This document shows, piece by piece, positions 15,814-23,552 of a stretch of 64,000 nucleotides of DNA. The notes beneath the pieces are model-generated. The model did no database searches, was not told the DNA's origin, and saw only the letters and a list, made by a program, of their open reading frames with translations. The stretch lies in assembly GCF_004361815.1 (NCBI RefSeq), contig NZ_SNWA01000001.1, forward strand, positions 2,356,001-2,420,000. The letters run 5' to 3'. Within the stretch, counting starts at the first letter, position 1, and each line of letters starts with the position of its first letter. A program made the translations under genes and the position numbers. The DNA comes from Paraburkholderia sp. BL10I2N1 (GTDB lineage Bacteria > Pseudomonadota > Gammaproteobacteria > Burkholderiales > Burkholderiaceae).

Positions 15814-18771
15814 TCACTTGCCAGCCGTTGCGTTGGCGGCTTCGTTGGCCGTCTCGCGCCGTTTCAGCAGATCGAGCTGCTCTGCGTTGAAGCGCGAATA
15901 GTTCTGTTGCCATTCCGACGGCTGAGCGACCGGCATCACCTGGACCGCCGTAACCTTGTACTCCGGACAGTTGGTCGCCCAGTCGGAGCTGTCGGTGGTA
16001 ATCACGTTCGCGCCGGATTCGGGGAAGTGGAACGTCGTGTACACGACGCCCGGCTGCATCCGTTCCGTCACCTTCGCGCGCAGTACGGTCTGGCCTGCCC
16101 GCGATTCGATGCCCACCCAGTCGCCCGTCTTGATGCCGCGTTCCTCCGCGTCGTGCGGATGCACTTCGAGGCGGTCCTCATCGTGCCAGCGCGAGTTTTC
16201 CGTACGGCGCGTTTGCGCGCCGACGTTGTACTGCGACAGGATGCGGCCCGTGGTCAGCAGCAGCGGGAACTTGCGCGTGACCTTTTCCGGCGAAGCGACG
16301 AACTTCGTGATGACGAACTTGCCCTTGCCGCGCACGAACGTATCGATATGCATGGTCGGCGTGCCGTCAGGCGCGTTCTCGTTGCACGGCCACTGGATGC
16401 TGCCCAGCTGGTCGAGCTTGCGGTACGAGACGCCATGGAAGGTCGGAGTGAGACGCGCGATTTCGTCCATGATTTCCGACGGATGCGCGTAGTCCATCTC
16501 ATAGCCGAGCGCGCGGGCGAGCAGCACCGTGACTTCCCAGTCCGCGTAGCCCGGCACCGGCGGCATCACCTTGCGCACACGCGAGATGCGGCGCTCTGCA
16601 TTGGTGAACGTGCCGTCCTTTTCGAGGAAGGACGAACCCGGTAGCAGCACATGCGCATATTTCGCGGTCTCGTTCAGGAAGATGTCCTGCACGACGATGC
16701 ATTCCATCGACGACAGTGCGGCCGACACGTGATGCGTGTTCGGGTCCGACTGCACGATGTCTTCGCCCTGGCAGTACAGGCCCTTGAAGGAGCCATCGAG
16801 CGCGGCTTCGAACATGTTCGGAATGCGCAGGCCGGGTTCCGGCTGCAGCGTGACGTGCCAGGCGTCTTCGAAGAGCGTGCGCGTAGTCGTGTCGCTGATA
16901 TGGCGATAGCCCGGCAGTTCGTGCGGGAACGAGCCCATGTCGCACGAGCCCTGCACGTTGTTCTGGCCGCGCAGCGGGTTCACGCCGACGCCTTCGCGAC
17001 CGATGTTGCCCGTTGCCATCGCAAGATTCGCGATGCCCATCACGGTGGTCGAGCCCTGTGCGTGCTCGGTGACGCCGAGGCCATAGTAGATCGCTGCGTT
17101 GCCACCCGTTGCATAGATGCGGGCGGCTTCGCGCACGGTTTGCGCAGGCACGCCGGTCACATCGGCGGTCGCTTCCGGCGCGTTTTCCGGCAGCGCCACG
17201 AACGCGCGCCACTGCTCGAACGCACGCGATTCGCAGCGTTCGGCAATGAACGCTTCGTCGAGCAGGCCTTCGGTGACGATCACATGCGCAAGCGCATTGA
17301 CGATCGCGACGTTCGTGCCCGGACGCAGTTGCAGATGATGAACCGCCTTCACGTGCGGCGAGTTGACGATATCGATCACACGCGGATCGATGACGATCAG
17401 CTTCGCGCCTTCCCGCACGCGGCGCTTCAGACGCGAGCCGAACACCGGGTGGCCATCGGTCGGATTGGCGCCCATCACGACGATCACATCGGCCTTGTCC
17501 ACCGACGCGAACGTCTGCGTGCCGGCCGACTCACCGAGCGTCGTCTTGAGCCCGTAGCCGGTCGGCGAATGGCAGACGCGTGCGCAGGTGTCGACGTTGT
17601 TGTTGCCGAACGCGGCACGTACGAGCTTCTGCACGAGGTAGGTTTCCTCATTCGTGCAGCGCGACGAGGTGATGCCGCCGATCGAGTCGCGACCGTATCT
17701 GGCCTGAATACGGCGGAATTCCGACGCGGCGTAATTGAGTGCTTCCTCCCAGCTGACTTCGCGCCACGGATCGGTGATCTTCGCGCGGATCATCGGCTTC
17801 GTGATGCGGTCCTTGTGCGTCGCATAGCCCCAGGCGAAGCGGCCTTTGACGCACGCGTGGCCTTCATTCGCGCCGCCGTTCTTGTACGGCACCATGCGGA
17901 TCACCTGGTTGCCCTTCATCTCGGCCTTGAACGAGCAGCCGACGCCGCAATACGCGCATGTCGTCACGACCGAATGTTCAGGCTGGCCGAGCATCACGAC
18001 GCTCTTTTCCTGCAAGGTCGCGGTCGGGCAGGCTGCGACGCAGGCGCCGCACGAGACGCATTCCGATTCCATGAACGGCACGTTTTCGCTGGCAGCGACG
18101 CGCGATTCGAAGCCGCGGCCTGCGATCGTCAGTGCGAATGTGCCCTGCGTTTCTTCGCACGCGCGCACGCAGCGGTTGCAGACGATGCACTTCGACGGGT
18201 CGTACGTGAAGTACGGGTTCGACTCGTCCTTTTTGTCCTTCAGATGGTTCGCGCCGTCAAAGCCGTAGCGCACCTCGCGCAGGCCCGTGACGCCCGCCAT
18301 GTCCTGCAGTTCGCAGTCGCCGTTGGCGGGGCAGGTCAGGCAGTCGAGCGGGTGATCGGAGATGTAGAGCTCCATCACGTTACGGCGCAGCGACTGCAGG
18401 CGGTCGGTCTGCGTGCTGACCTTCATGCCGGCTTCGACCGGTGTCGTGCATGAGGCAGGATAGCCGCGCCGGCCTTCGATCTCGACGAGACACAGGCGGC
18501 ACGAGCCGAACGGTTCGAGCGAATCGGTGGCGCACAGCTTCGGCACGTTGACGCCGACTTCGGCCGCGGCGCGCATCACCGACGTGCCGGCCGGCACCGT
18601 GACCGCCTGGCCGTCGATCTCGAGCGTTACATCGACGTCGGCGTGACGCAGCGGTGTGCCATAGTCGGTCTCGTCATAAGGATCACGCGCGGCCCGCTGC
18701 ACAGCCTGCGACTTGCACGCACAGTTGCCGGAGCCGCAGCCGCCAGCTTTGGAGTTGAGAACATCAGACAT
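15814..18771 (-). CDS. fdsA: NAD-dependent formate dehydrogenase, catalytic alpha subunit (Mo/W-bis-MGD)
   Basis: This 985-aa subunit oxidises formate to CO2. The N-terminal region is NuoG-like: a 2Fe-2S domain (CRLCLVEIEG), the Cys/His cluster motif LDCLTCPANGDCELQ, and two 4Fe-4S ferredoxin motifs (CIVCNRCVRACEE, CVSCGACVAACP). The molybdopterin part starts with the CAYCGVGCS cluster. RVCHSPTGYG supplies the Cys expected to bind the metal. The C-terminal domain ends with the cofactor-binding region (VYTTFHFPESGANVIT). I prefer the second ATG (MSDVLNS) because GGAG lies 7 bases before it; the alternative at 18783 adds four residues. Electrons pass to FdsB and FdsG and on to NAD+. Confidence 0.95.
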   Translation of the reverse strand: MSDVLNSKAGGCGSGNCACKSQAVQRAARDPYDETDYGTPLRHADVDVTLEIDGQAVTVPAGTSVMRAAAEVGVNVPKLCATDSLEPFGSCRLCLVEIEGRRGYPASCTTPVEAGMKVSTQTDRLQSLRRNVMELYISDHPLDCLTCPANGDCELQDMAGVTGLREVRYGFDGANHLKDKKDESNPYFTYDPSKCIVCNRCVRACEETQGTFALTIAGRGFESRVAASENVPFMESECVSCGACVAACPTATLQEKSVVMLGQPEHSVVTTCAYCGVGCSFKAEMKGNQVIRMVPYKNGGANEGHACVKGRFAWGYATHKDRITKPMIRAKITDPWREVSWEEALNYAASEFRRIQARYGRDSIGGITSSRCTNEETYLVQKLVRAAFGNNNVDTCARVCHSPTGYGLKTTLGESAGTQTFASVDKADVIVVMGANPTDGHPVFGSRLKRRVREGAKLIVIDPRVIDIVNSPHVKAVHHLQLRPGTNVAIVNALAHVIVTEGLLDEAFIAERCESRAFEQWRAFVALPENAPEATADVTGVPAQTVREAARIYATGGNAAIYYGLGVTEHAQGSTTVMGIANLAMATGNIGREGVGVNPLRGQNNVQGSCDMGSFPHELPGYRHISDTTTRTLFEDAWHVTLQPEPGLRIPNMFEAALDGSFKGLYCQGEDIVQSDPNTHHVSAALSSMECIVVQDIFLNETAKYAHVLLPGSSFLEKDGTFTNAERRISRVRKVMPPVPGYADWEVTVLLARALGYEMDYAHPSEIMDEIARLTPTFHGVSYRKLDQLGSIQWPCNENAPDGTPTMHIDTFVRGKGKFVITKFVASPEKVTRKFPLLLTTGRILSQYNVGAQTRRTENSRWHDEDRLEVHPHDAEERGIKTGDWVGIESRAGQTVLRAKVTERMQPGVVYTTFHFPESGANVITTDSSDWATNCPEYKVTAVQVMPVAQPSEWQQNYSRFNAEQLDLLKRRETANEAANATAGK

Positions 18772-18785
18772 GTGGTGCTCCATCG

Positions 18786-20342
18786 TCAGGCCGCTGCCGC
18801 TTTGGGCGCGGTGTCGAGACCGAAGTCTTCAGGGAAGTGGTCGAGTGCGGACAGCACCGGGAAGGGCGTCATGCCGCCCATTGCGCAGAGCGAACCGGAC
18901 ACCATCGTGTCGCACAGGTCACGCAGCAGTTGCACCTGCTTCGTCGATGTATCGCCGTTGCGGATACGGCCGATAACCTCGACGCCGCGCGTCGAGCCGA
19001 TCCGGCACGGCGTGCATTTGCCGCACGATTCGAGCGCACAGAAGTGCATCGCATACTGGGCAAGTTCGGCGAGATTGGACGTATCGTCGTGCACGACGAG
19101 CCCGCCGTGACCCACCACTGCGCCGACAGCGGCGTACGCCTCGTAGTCCATCGGAATGTCCCACTGGCTTTCGGGCAGATACGTGCCGAGCGGGCCACCG
19201 ACCTGCACCGCGCGTGCCGGCCGGCCGCTTGCCGTGCCGCCGCCGAAGTCGTAGAGCAGTTCGCGCAGCGTCACACCGAATGCGAGTTCGACCAGGCCAC
19301 CCTGTTTCACGTTGCCGGCCAGCTGGAACGGCAGTGTGCCGCGCGAGCGGCCCATGCCGAAGTCCTTATAGAACGCCGCGCCTTTCGCGAAGATGATCGG
19401 CACGGTCGCGAGCGTAATGACATTGTTGATGACCGTCGGCTTGCCGAAGAGCCCGGAGAGTGCCGGCAGCGGCGGTTTCGCGCGCACGATGCCGCGCTTG
19501 CCTTCGAGCGATTCGAGCAGCGCTGTTTCCTCGCCGCAGACGTAGGCGCCCGCGCCTTTCGCGACGAACAGTTCGAAGCGATGCGGCGAGCCGAGCACGC
19601 TATCGCCCAGCCAGCCTGCAGCACGCGCTGTCTGGATGGCGGCTTCGAGCGTTGCGATCGAGTGCGGATACTCGCTGCGCACGTAAATGTGGCCGACCGT
19701 TGCGCCCGTCACAATCCCCGCGATGATCATCCCTTCGATCAGCACGAAGGGATCGCTTTCCATGACGAGACGATCGGAGAAGGTGCCCGAATCGCCTTCG
19801 TCCGCGTTGCAGACGATGTATTTCTGATCGGCCTGAGCCGCCCGCACCGTCCGCCATTTGATGCCTGCCGGGAACGCCGCACCGCCGCGACCGCGCAGAC
19901 CGGATTCGATGAGCGCGTCGCAGGCCGCGGCGCCGTCGATGGCCAGAGCCTGCTTCAAGCCTTCGATGCCGCCATGAGCGACGTAGTCGTCGATCGAAAG
20001 CGGATCGGTGATGCCGATGCGGGCAAATGTCAGCCGCTGCTGCTTCTTCAGATACGGAATTTCATCGACCACGCCGACGCTGCGTGCGTGGTCTTTACCT
20101 TCGATAAAGCCCGCGTCGAAGAGCGCTGCGACATCCGTGCCCTCGACGTTCGCGTAGCCGATGCGGCCCGCGGCCGTTTCGACTTCGACGAGCGGCTCGA
20201 GCCAGAGCAGGCCGCGCGTGCCGTTGCGAACCAGTTCGATTGGAATGCCGCGGCGGGCGGCTTCGCTGACGATCGCGTCAGCGAGGGCGTCGGCGCCGAG
20301 CGCGAGCGCGGAAGAATCGCGAGGGACGTAGATGCGCGTCAT
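18786..20342 (-). CDS. fdsB: NAD-dependent formate dehydrogenase beta subunit (FMN/NADH-binding)
   Basis: This 518-aa NuoF-like subunit passes electrons from the iron-sulfur clusters to NAD+. It contains the NADH site SGLRGRGGAAFPAGIKW, the FMN region CNADEGDSGTFSDR, and the C-terminal 4Fe-4S motif ESCGKCTPCR. The start overlaps the fdsG stop (ATGA) and is preceded by GGAGGAAA, so translation is coupled. An in-frame extension upstream lies inside fdsG and is rejected. The first 120 residues form a thioredoxin-like extension typical of FdsB and HoxF relatives. Confidence 0.95.
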   Translation of the reverse strand: MTRIYVPRDSSALALGADALADAIVSEAARRGIPIELVRNGTRGLLWLEPLVEVETAAGRIGYANVEGTDVAALFDAGFIEGKDHARSVGVVDEIPYLKKQQRLTFARIGITDPLSIDDYVAHGGIEGLKQALAIDGAAACDALIESGLRGRGGAAFPAGIKWRTVRAAQADQKYIVCNADEGDSGTFSDRLVMESDPFVLIEGMIIAGIVTGATVGHIYVRSEYPHSIATLEAAIQTARAAGWLGDSVLGSPHRFELFVAKGAGAYVCGEETALLESLEGKRGIVRAKPPLPALSGLFGKPTVINNVITLATVPIIFAKGAAFYKDFGMGRSRGTLPFQLAGNVKQGGLVELAFGVTLRELLYDFGGGTASGRPARAVQVGGPLGTYLPESQWDIPMDYEAYAAVGAVVGHGGLVVHDDTSNLAELAQYAMHFCALESCGKCTPCRIGSTRGVEVIGRIRNGDTSTKQVQLLRDLCDTMVSGSLCAMGGMTPFPVLSALDHFPEDFGLDTAPKAAAA

Positions 20343-20824
20343 GCTGTTTCCTCCACGCGTTTCATGGCTGCGGCGAGCAGCGCGTCGAATTTTTGCGGCG
20401 TGACTTTCGCGTGCAGCGTGTCGTTGATCATCATTGCCGGCGACAACGCGCACTGCCCCAGGCAATACACCGATTCGAGGCCGACTGCGTCAGCATGACC
20501 GTGAGGTTCATCGAAGCGGCAACCGGTGTGCGCTTCGATATGCTGCGCCAGCGCTTCCGTGCCCATGCTGCGGCACGCTTCTGCGCGACATAGCTGGACC
20601 GTCACGCGGGCAGCGGGCTGCGTGCGGAAATGGTGGTAGTAGGTGATCACGCCATGCACTTCGGCCCGCGACAGACCGCTCGCCCGCGCGAGCGGGGCGA
20701 CGACCTCCGGTGGGACGAAGCCGGCTTCGTCCTGGATCGCGTGAAGGATCGCTAGCAGCGACATGCCCGGGCGCGCGTGGCGCTGCACGAGCTGTTCCGG
20801 ATCAGCGACTTTTGTATTGTCCAA
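20339..20824 (-). CDS. fdsG: NAD-dependent formate dehydrogenase gamma subunit (NuoE-like)
   Basis: This 161-aa thioredoxin-fold 2Fe-2S protein is the first gene of fdsGBAD. The cluster ligands lie in CRAEACRSMG and in CLGQCALSPAMM. The helical N-terminus (MSLLAILHAIQDEAGFVPPE) is the NuoE-type domain. It pairs with FdsB to form the diaphorase module. The divergent regulator gene starts 141 bases away. Confidence 0.94.
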   Translation of the reverse strand: MDNTKVADPEQLVQRHARPGMSLLAILHAIQDEAGFVPPEVVAPLARASGLSRAEVHGVITYYHHFRTQPAARVTVQLCRAEACRSMGTEALAQHIEAHTGCRFDEPHGHADAVGLESVYCLGQCALSPAMMINDTLHAKVTPQKFDALLAAAMKRVEETA

Positions 20825-20848
20825 GCTGGGGCTCCTCCAAAGTCAAAT

Positions 20849-20876
20849 ATGCACTTGTTATTCATAATGTGTGCAT
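20849..20876. promoter_or_regulatory. Candidate operator in the fdsG-regulator divergent gap
   Basis: ATGCAC and GTGCAT form an inverted repeat separated by 16 bases, within an AT-rich stretch between fdsG and the divergent regulator. The position suits binding by that regulator, but 6-bp half-sites can occur by chance. Confidence 0.3.
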
Positions 20877-20965
20877 CTATGCTTCGTCTTTACATGGGTC
20901 TTGAGCGAACAATAGGCGGCTCGCTCACCTGCTGCAATAGGAAATCTAATTTCATATATGAGCCG

Positions 20966-22045
20966 ATGATCAGGATCGAATGCCAGGCGCAGCTGGTCGT
21001 GCGCGACGTGGACGGCCGGGAGGCCAGCCTGACGGATGTCGTGCCGCTGCTGGCGCTCGTCGACGAATCGGGCAGCATTGCGCAGGCCGCGACGCTTAAG
21101 GGTTTGTCCTACCGTCACGCATGGGGTTTGCTGCGCGCAATCGAGGATCGTCTCGGCGGCGCCTTGATCGCCAAGGAGCGCGGCCGCGGGTCGGTGCTGT
21201 CCGAACTCGGGCAGGCCGTGCTGCGCGCGCAGCGTCTGTGTGGCGAGCGGCTCGACGGCAACATGCAGGCCCTCGCGAGCGAAGTGGCGAGCGAACTGAA
21301 CCGCTGGCTCGTGCCACCCACCGACGATCTGCGTATTCACGCGTCGCACGGCTATGCGGTCGCGGCACTCGTGACCGAGCTGGTGGCACGCGACATTCCC
21401 GTCGACATCAAATACCGCGATAGCGCCGAAGCCGTGACTGCGCTCGCACGGGGCGAGTGCGATCTCGCAGGCTTCCATTTGCCGCGAGGGGCCTTTCGCG
21501 AAGCCTGTGCGCACATCTATCGGCGCTGGCTCGATCCGCAGCATCACGTGCTCATCCACCTGACGCGCCGCAAACAGGGGCTCTTCCTCGCGAAGGGCAA
21601 TCCGAAGCGGATCGCGGGTTTGAGCGACCTGTCGCGCGGCGACATCCGCTTCGTCAATCGACAGCCCGGGTCCGGCACGCGGATGTTGCTCGATCTCGCG
21701 TTGCGCCGCATCGGCATCGATCCGGACCGGGTGAACGGCTACGCGTCGGCGGAATTGACGCACTCCGCGATTGCCGCGTTCGTCGCCAGCGGGATGGCGG
21801 ATGTGGGGTTCGGTGTCCAGCCGGCGGCGCATCACTTCGGGCTCGACTTCATTCCGGTGGTTGATGAAGACTATTACTTCGCGTGCGACCGCCAGGCGCT
21901 GGAGCGTGCGCCGCTAGCGTCGGTGGTCGCGTCGCTGCGCAGCGACGCGTTCCGTGCCGGCGTCGCGCGGCTCGCAGGATATGATCCGCTGCACTGCGGC
22001 GAAGTCGTCGATCTCGACCACGGTCTGGCAAGCATGGCGGAGTAA
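20966..22045 (+). CDS. ModE-like helix-turn-helix regulator with periplasmic-binding-like sensor domain (putative fds regulator)
   Basis: The 359-aa protein has an N-terminal ModE/LysR-type DNA-binding domain (DESGSIAQAATLKGLSYRHAWGLLRAIEDRLGG). The rest, residues 105-340, resembles a substrate-binding protein (DLRIHASHGYAVAALVTELV..YRDSAEAVTALARGECDLAGFHLP..VNRQPGSGTRMLLD). This is the molybdate/tungstate-binding-like fold seen in regulators of molybdoenzymes. Lying divergent from fdsG, it is the likely regulator of the formate dehydrogenase operon (the fdsR position), perhaps sensing oxyanion or formate. The start chosen is MIRIECQ; longer in-frame starts run through the promoter region. 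Confidence 0.85.
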   Translation: MIRIECQAQLVVRDVDGREASLTDVVPLLALVDESGSIAQAATLKGLSYRHAWGLLRAIEDRLGGALIAKERGRGSVLSELGQAVLRAQRLCGERLDGNMQALASEVASELNRWLVPPTDDLRIHASHGYAVAALVTELVARDIPVDIKYRDSAEAVTALARGECDLAGFHLPRGAFREACAHIYRRWLDPQHHVLIHLTRRKQGLFLAKGNPKRIAGLSDLSRGDIRFVNRQPGSGTRMLLDLALRRIGIDPDRVNGYASAELTHSAIAAFVASGMADVGFGVQPAAHHFGLDFIPVVDEDYYFACDRQALERAPLASVVASLRSDAFRAGVARLAGYDPLHCGEVVDLDHGLASMAE

Positions 22046-22154
22046 GCGCGCGTAATAAGTCAGCGAGCCCGTGGCGCTGCAGCGCGGTACGGATTGCGAT
22101 ACTCTCTACGCTTCGCACCAGCCTCAACGGCGCGCCAGGCCGCGCCGAATCGAC

Positions 22155-22421
22155 ATGAAATTCCTTCTCAACGCATGCGCAGCAGCCGTTACGGCTGGCG
22201 CGCTTCTCGGCACCGTCTCCATCGCGTTCGCACAAAATTCCCCCGGCGTGCCGGGCGGCATCCTGCAGGACGAATTCCGCCTGCGGGAGCATCCGCAGTT
22301 GCCATTCGCCGCGTCGGCGCCGTCGAAGAAGTATCAGAAGGACACGCCGTCGGCACGCCGCCGCAAGGGTGACGACGGGGATCCGAATGGCTGCAACCTT
22401 CAGTGCCCTGAAGATCAGTAA
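22155..22421 (+). CDS. Small secreted hypothetical protein
   Basis: This 88-aa protein has a clear signal peptide (MKFLLNACAAAVTAGALLGTVSIAFAQ) and a short mature part. The mature part is rich in Pro, Lys, Arg and Asp and has two Cys near the end (NGCNLQCPEDQ) that could pair. I recognise no family. It lies 109 bases after the fds regulator and may be transcribed with it. The signal peptide supports a real gene. Confidence 0.6.
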   Translation: MKFLLNACAAAVTAGALLGTVSIAFAQNSPGVPGGILQDEFRLREHPQLPFAASAPSKKYQKDTPSARRRKGDDGDPNGCNLQCPEDQ

Positions 22422-22445
22422 GCGCTTTCCGGCGTTACCGCCCGG

Positions 22446-22796
22446 CTACGGCTTCGCGATGTGCCATACGTCCTTGAAGCCGTCGCCTTTCATGTCTCCT
22501 GGGCTCGTGTCTTTCGCAAAGCGATAGAGCGGATGGCCCTTGTACGTCCACTGCTGCTTGCCGTCCGCAGACGGAATCACGCTCCAGGCTCCCGACGGCT
22601 TGTCATACGAATCCGCTGTGGCTGCGGGCCAGGCTTCCGCGCAACCACCCGTGCAGGCGCTCTTGCCGTCCTTGTCGAAGACATAGAGGGACATGCCTTT
22701 TTCGTCGACCAGATGGCCGCCGACCGTTTTGGGCATTTCGGCGAATGCCGTCTGCTGGATGGCGAGGACAGTGAGGAAAAGAATAGCCTTGCGCAT
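22446..22796 (-). CDS. Secreted protein with two PF03640-type repeats
   Basis: The 116-aa protein has a signal peptide (MRKAILFLTVLAIQQTAFA) and two copies of the lipoprotein-15/COG4315 repeat. The first is LVDEKGMSLYVFDKD..ACTGGCAEAWPA; the second is WTYKGHPLYRFAKDTSPGDMKGDGFKDVWHIA. There is no lipobox, so it is probably a soluble periplasmic protein. The function of the family is unknown. It is convergent with the preceding small gene, with only 24 bases between the stops. Confidence 0.82.
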   Translation of the reverse strand: MRKAILFLTVLAIQQTAFAEMPKTVGGHLVDEKGMSLYVFDKDGKSACTGGCAEAWPAATADSYDKPSGAWSVIPSADGKQQWTYKGHPLYRFAKDTSPGDMKGDGFKDVWHIAKP

Positions 22797-23393
22797 GATG
22801 GTCGCTCCTGTCCTGGATGTTCTGTCTAAAAGCACACGATACGCAGGGTCGCGTGCGTGGAATAAACGGCTGAAAACATTGGTTTATTCCGCGCGGCCTC
22901 TTGTTTGCTGCGGGTTTTTTAATCGCGGGTCGGGTGCGGGCCGTACTTCTTATATCTCTGGATGCTGATTTTAACGTCATGGCGTCATGGAGCGATTGCG
23001 GCTGTCCGGAGTGTCTTTGTCGATCAGATAGTATCTCGCGGTCCCGTCGTGGATTTTTCCCGCGCGGTATTTTGGTTCAAGTCGTAAATTCCATATCGGA
23101 TGTCCATCCTTCATCGATGAATCTGGCCCAGGCGGAGGCTTCCGGGAGATCTCCTTGCTCCGTGTTGTCGGTAGTGATTTGCGGGTCTGAATTAAATATG
23201 ACTATTCCTAAAAGCAGATTCGAGGTGAAGTTTCATGGCATATTTAATTCCTGATTTTTATAGAATGGATGGTCGTAAAACAAGGTAAAGATATCTCATC
23301 CTGAAAAATATGGGTGCTACGATTTGCATCGCCTTGGGTAGTGTCATTATCCTGGGCTAAATCCGGTCAACCTCTTATTCAGAGCAATTCAAT
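22797..23393. other. 597-base AT-richer leader region upstream of the peptide cluster
   Basis: No full-size gene is visible. The region holds a tandem CGTCATGG repeat (22975-22990) and a rising A+T content from 23170. It also has two tiny in-phase candidates: a 17-codon frame at 23235-23288 preceded by the strong ribosome site GAGGTGAAG, and a 16-codon hydrophobic frame at 23310-23360. It presumably contains the promoter of the 35-codon precursor gene, but I cannot assign -35/-10 boxes with confidence. Confidence 0.5.
23235..23288 (+). CDS. Candidate 17-residue microprotein or leader peptide
   Basis: The frame MAYLIPDFYRMDGRKTR is preceded, with 4 bases between, by GAGGTGAAG, a far better ribosome site than any other start nearby. 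It ends about 105 bases before the precursor peptide gene. It could be a small cluster component, a regulatory leader peptide or chance; nothing else supports it. Confidence 0.25.
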   Translation: MAYLIPDFYRMDGRKTR

Positions 23394-23501
23394 ATGCAAA
23401 AAATCGATCGCAATGAACTGGCCCAATCCGCTGTCGCAGGTGGTTGCTGCAAGGGCTCCAGCGCTCCGGTCAACCCGCCGCCAACCAAGCCGGTCGCTTA
23501 A
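23394..23501 (+). CDS. Double-glycine leader precursor peptide, 35 aa (putative secreted bacteriocin/signal)
   Basis: The leader ends NELAQSAVAGG, close to the NEL..GG pattern of peptides cut by C39 peptidases, though two residues longer between EL and GG than in colicin V. Cutting after GG would free an 18-residue core that starts CCKG, has a NPPP stretch and ends KPVA. AGAG lies 9 bases upstream of the ATG. The gene is the first of a run that continues with an acyltransferase and a complete C39-type type I secretion system. This makes it the obvious export substrate. A terminator-like hairpin follows 16 bases after the stop. The N-terminal cysteines are candidate sites for lipidation or disulfides. 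No lanthipeptide, nitrile-hydratase or Nif11 leader features are present. Confidence 0.72.
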   Translation: MQKIDRNELAQSAVAGGCCKGSSAPVNPPPTKPVA

Positions 23502-23517
23502 CGGCTAGGTGTCTCGA

Positions 23518-23543
23518 GACGGCCCCGGCATGGGGCCGTCTTT
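23518..23543 (+). terminator. Hairpin between precursor and acyltransferase genes (partial terminator)
   Basis: A perfect 9-bp stem (GACGGCCCC/GGGGCCGTC) with a 5-base loop is followed by only three T. It is likely to terminate part of the transcripts or protect the 3' end, giving more precursor mRNA than downstream mRNA. Confidence 0.7.
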
Positions 23544-23552
23544 CGCGCATCG

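Noticed and set aside
16651..18453. 600-codon open frame on the plus strand
   Set aside because: It is the antisense of fdsA; its Arg/His/Ala-rich content is typical of a shadow frame in GC-rich DNA.
18837..20498. 553-codon open frame on the plus strand
   Set aside because: Antisense of fdsB and fdsG with shadow composition.
22901..23254. 117-codon frame upstream of the peptide cluster
   Set aside because: Composition is not protein-like, there is no ribosome site, and it overlaps the better-supported micro-frame in another phase.
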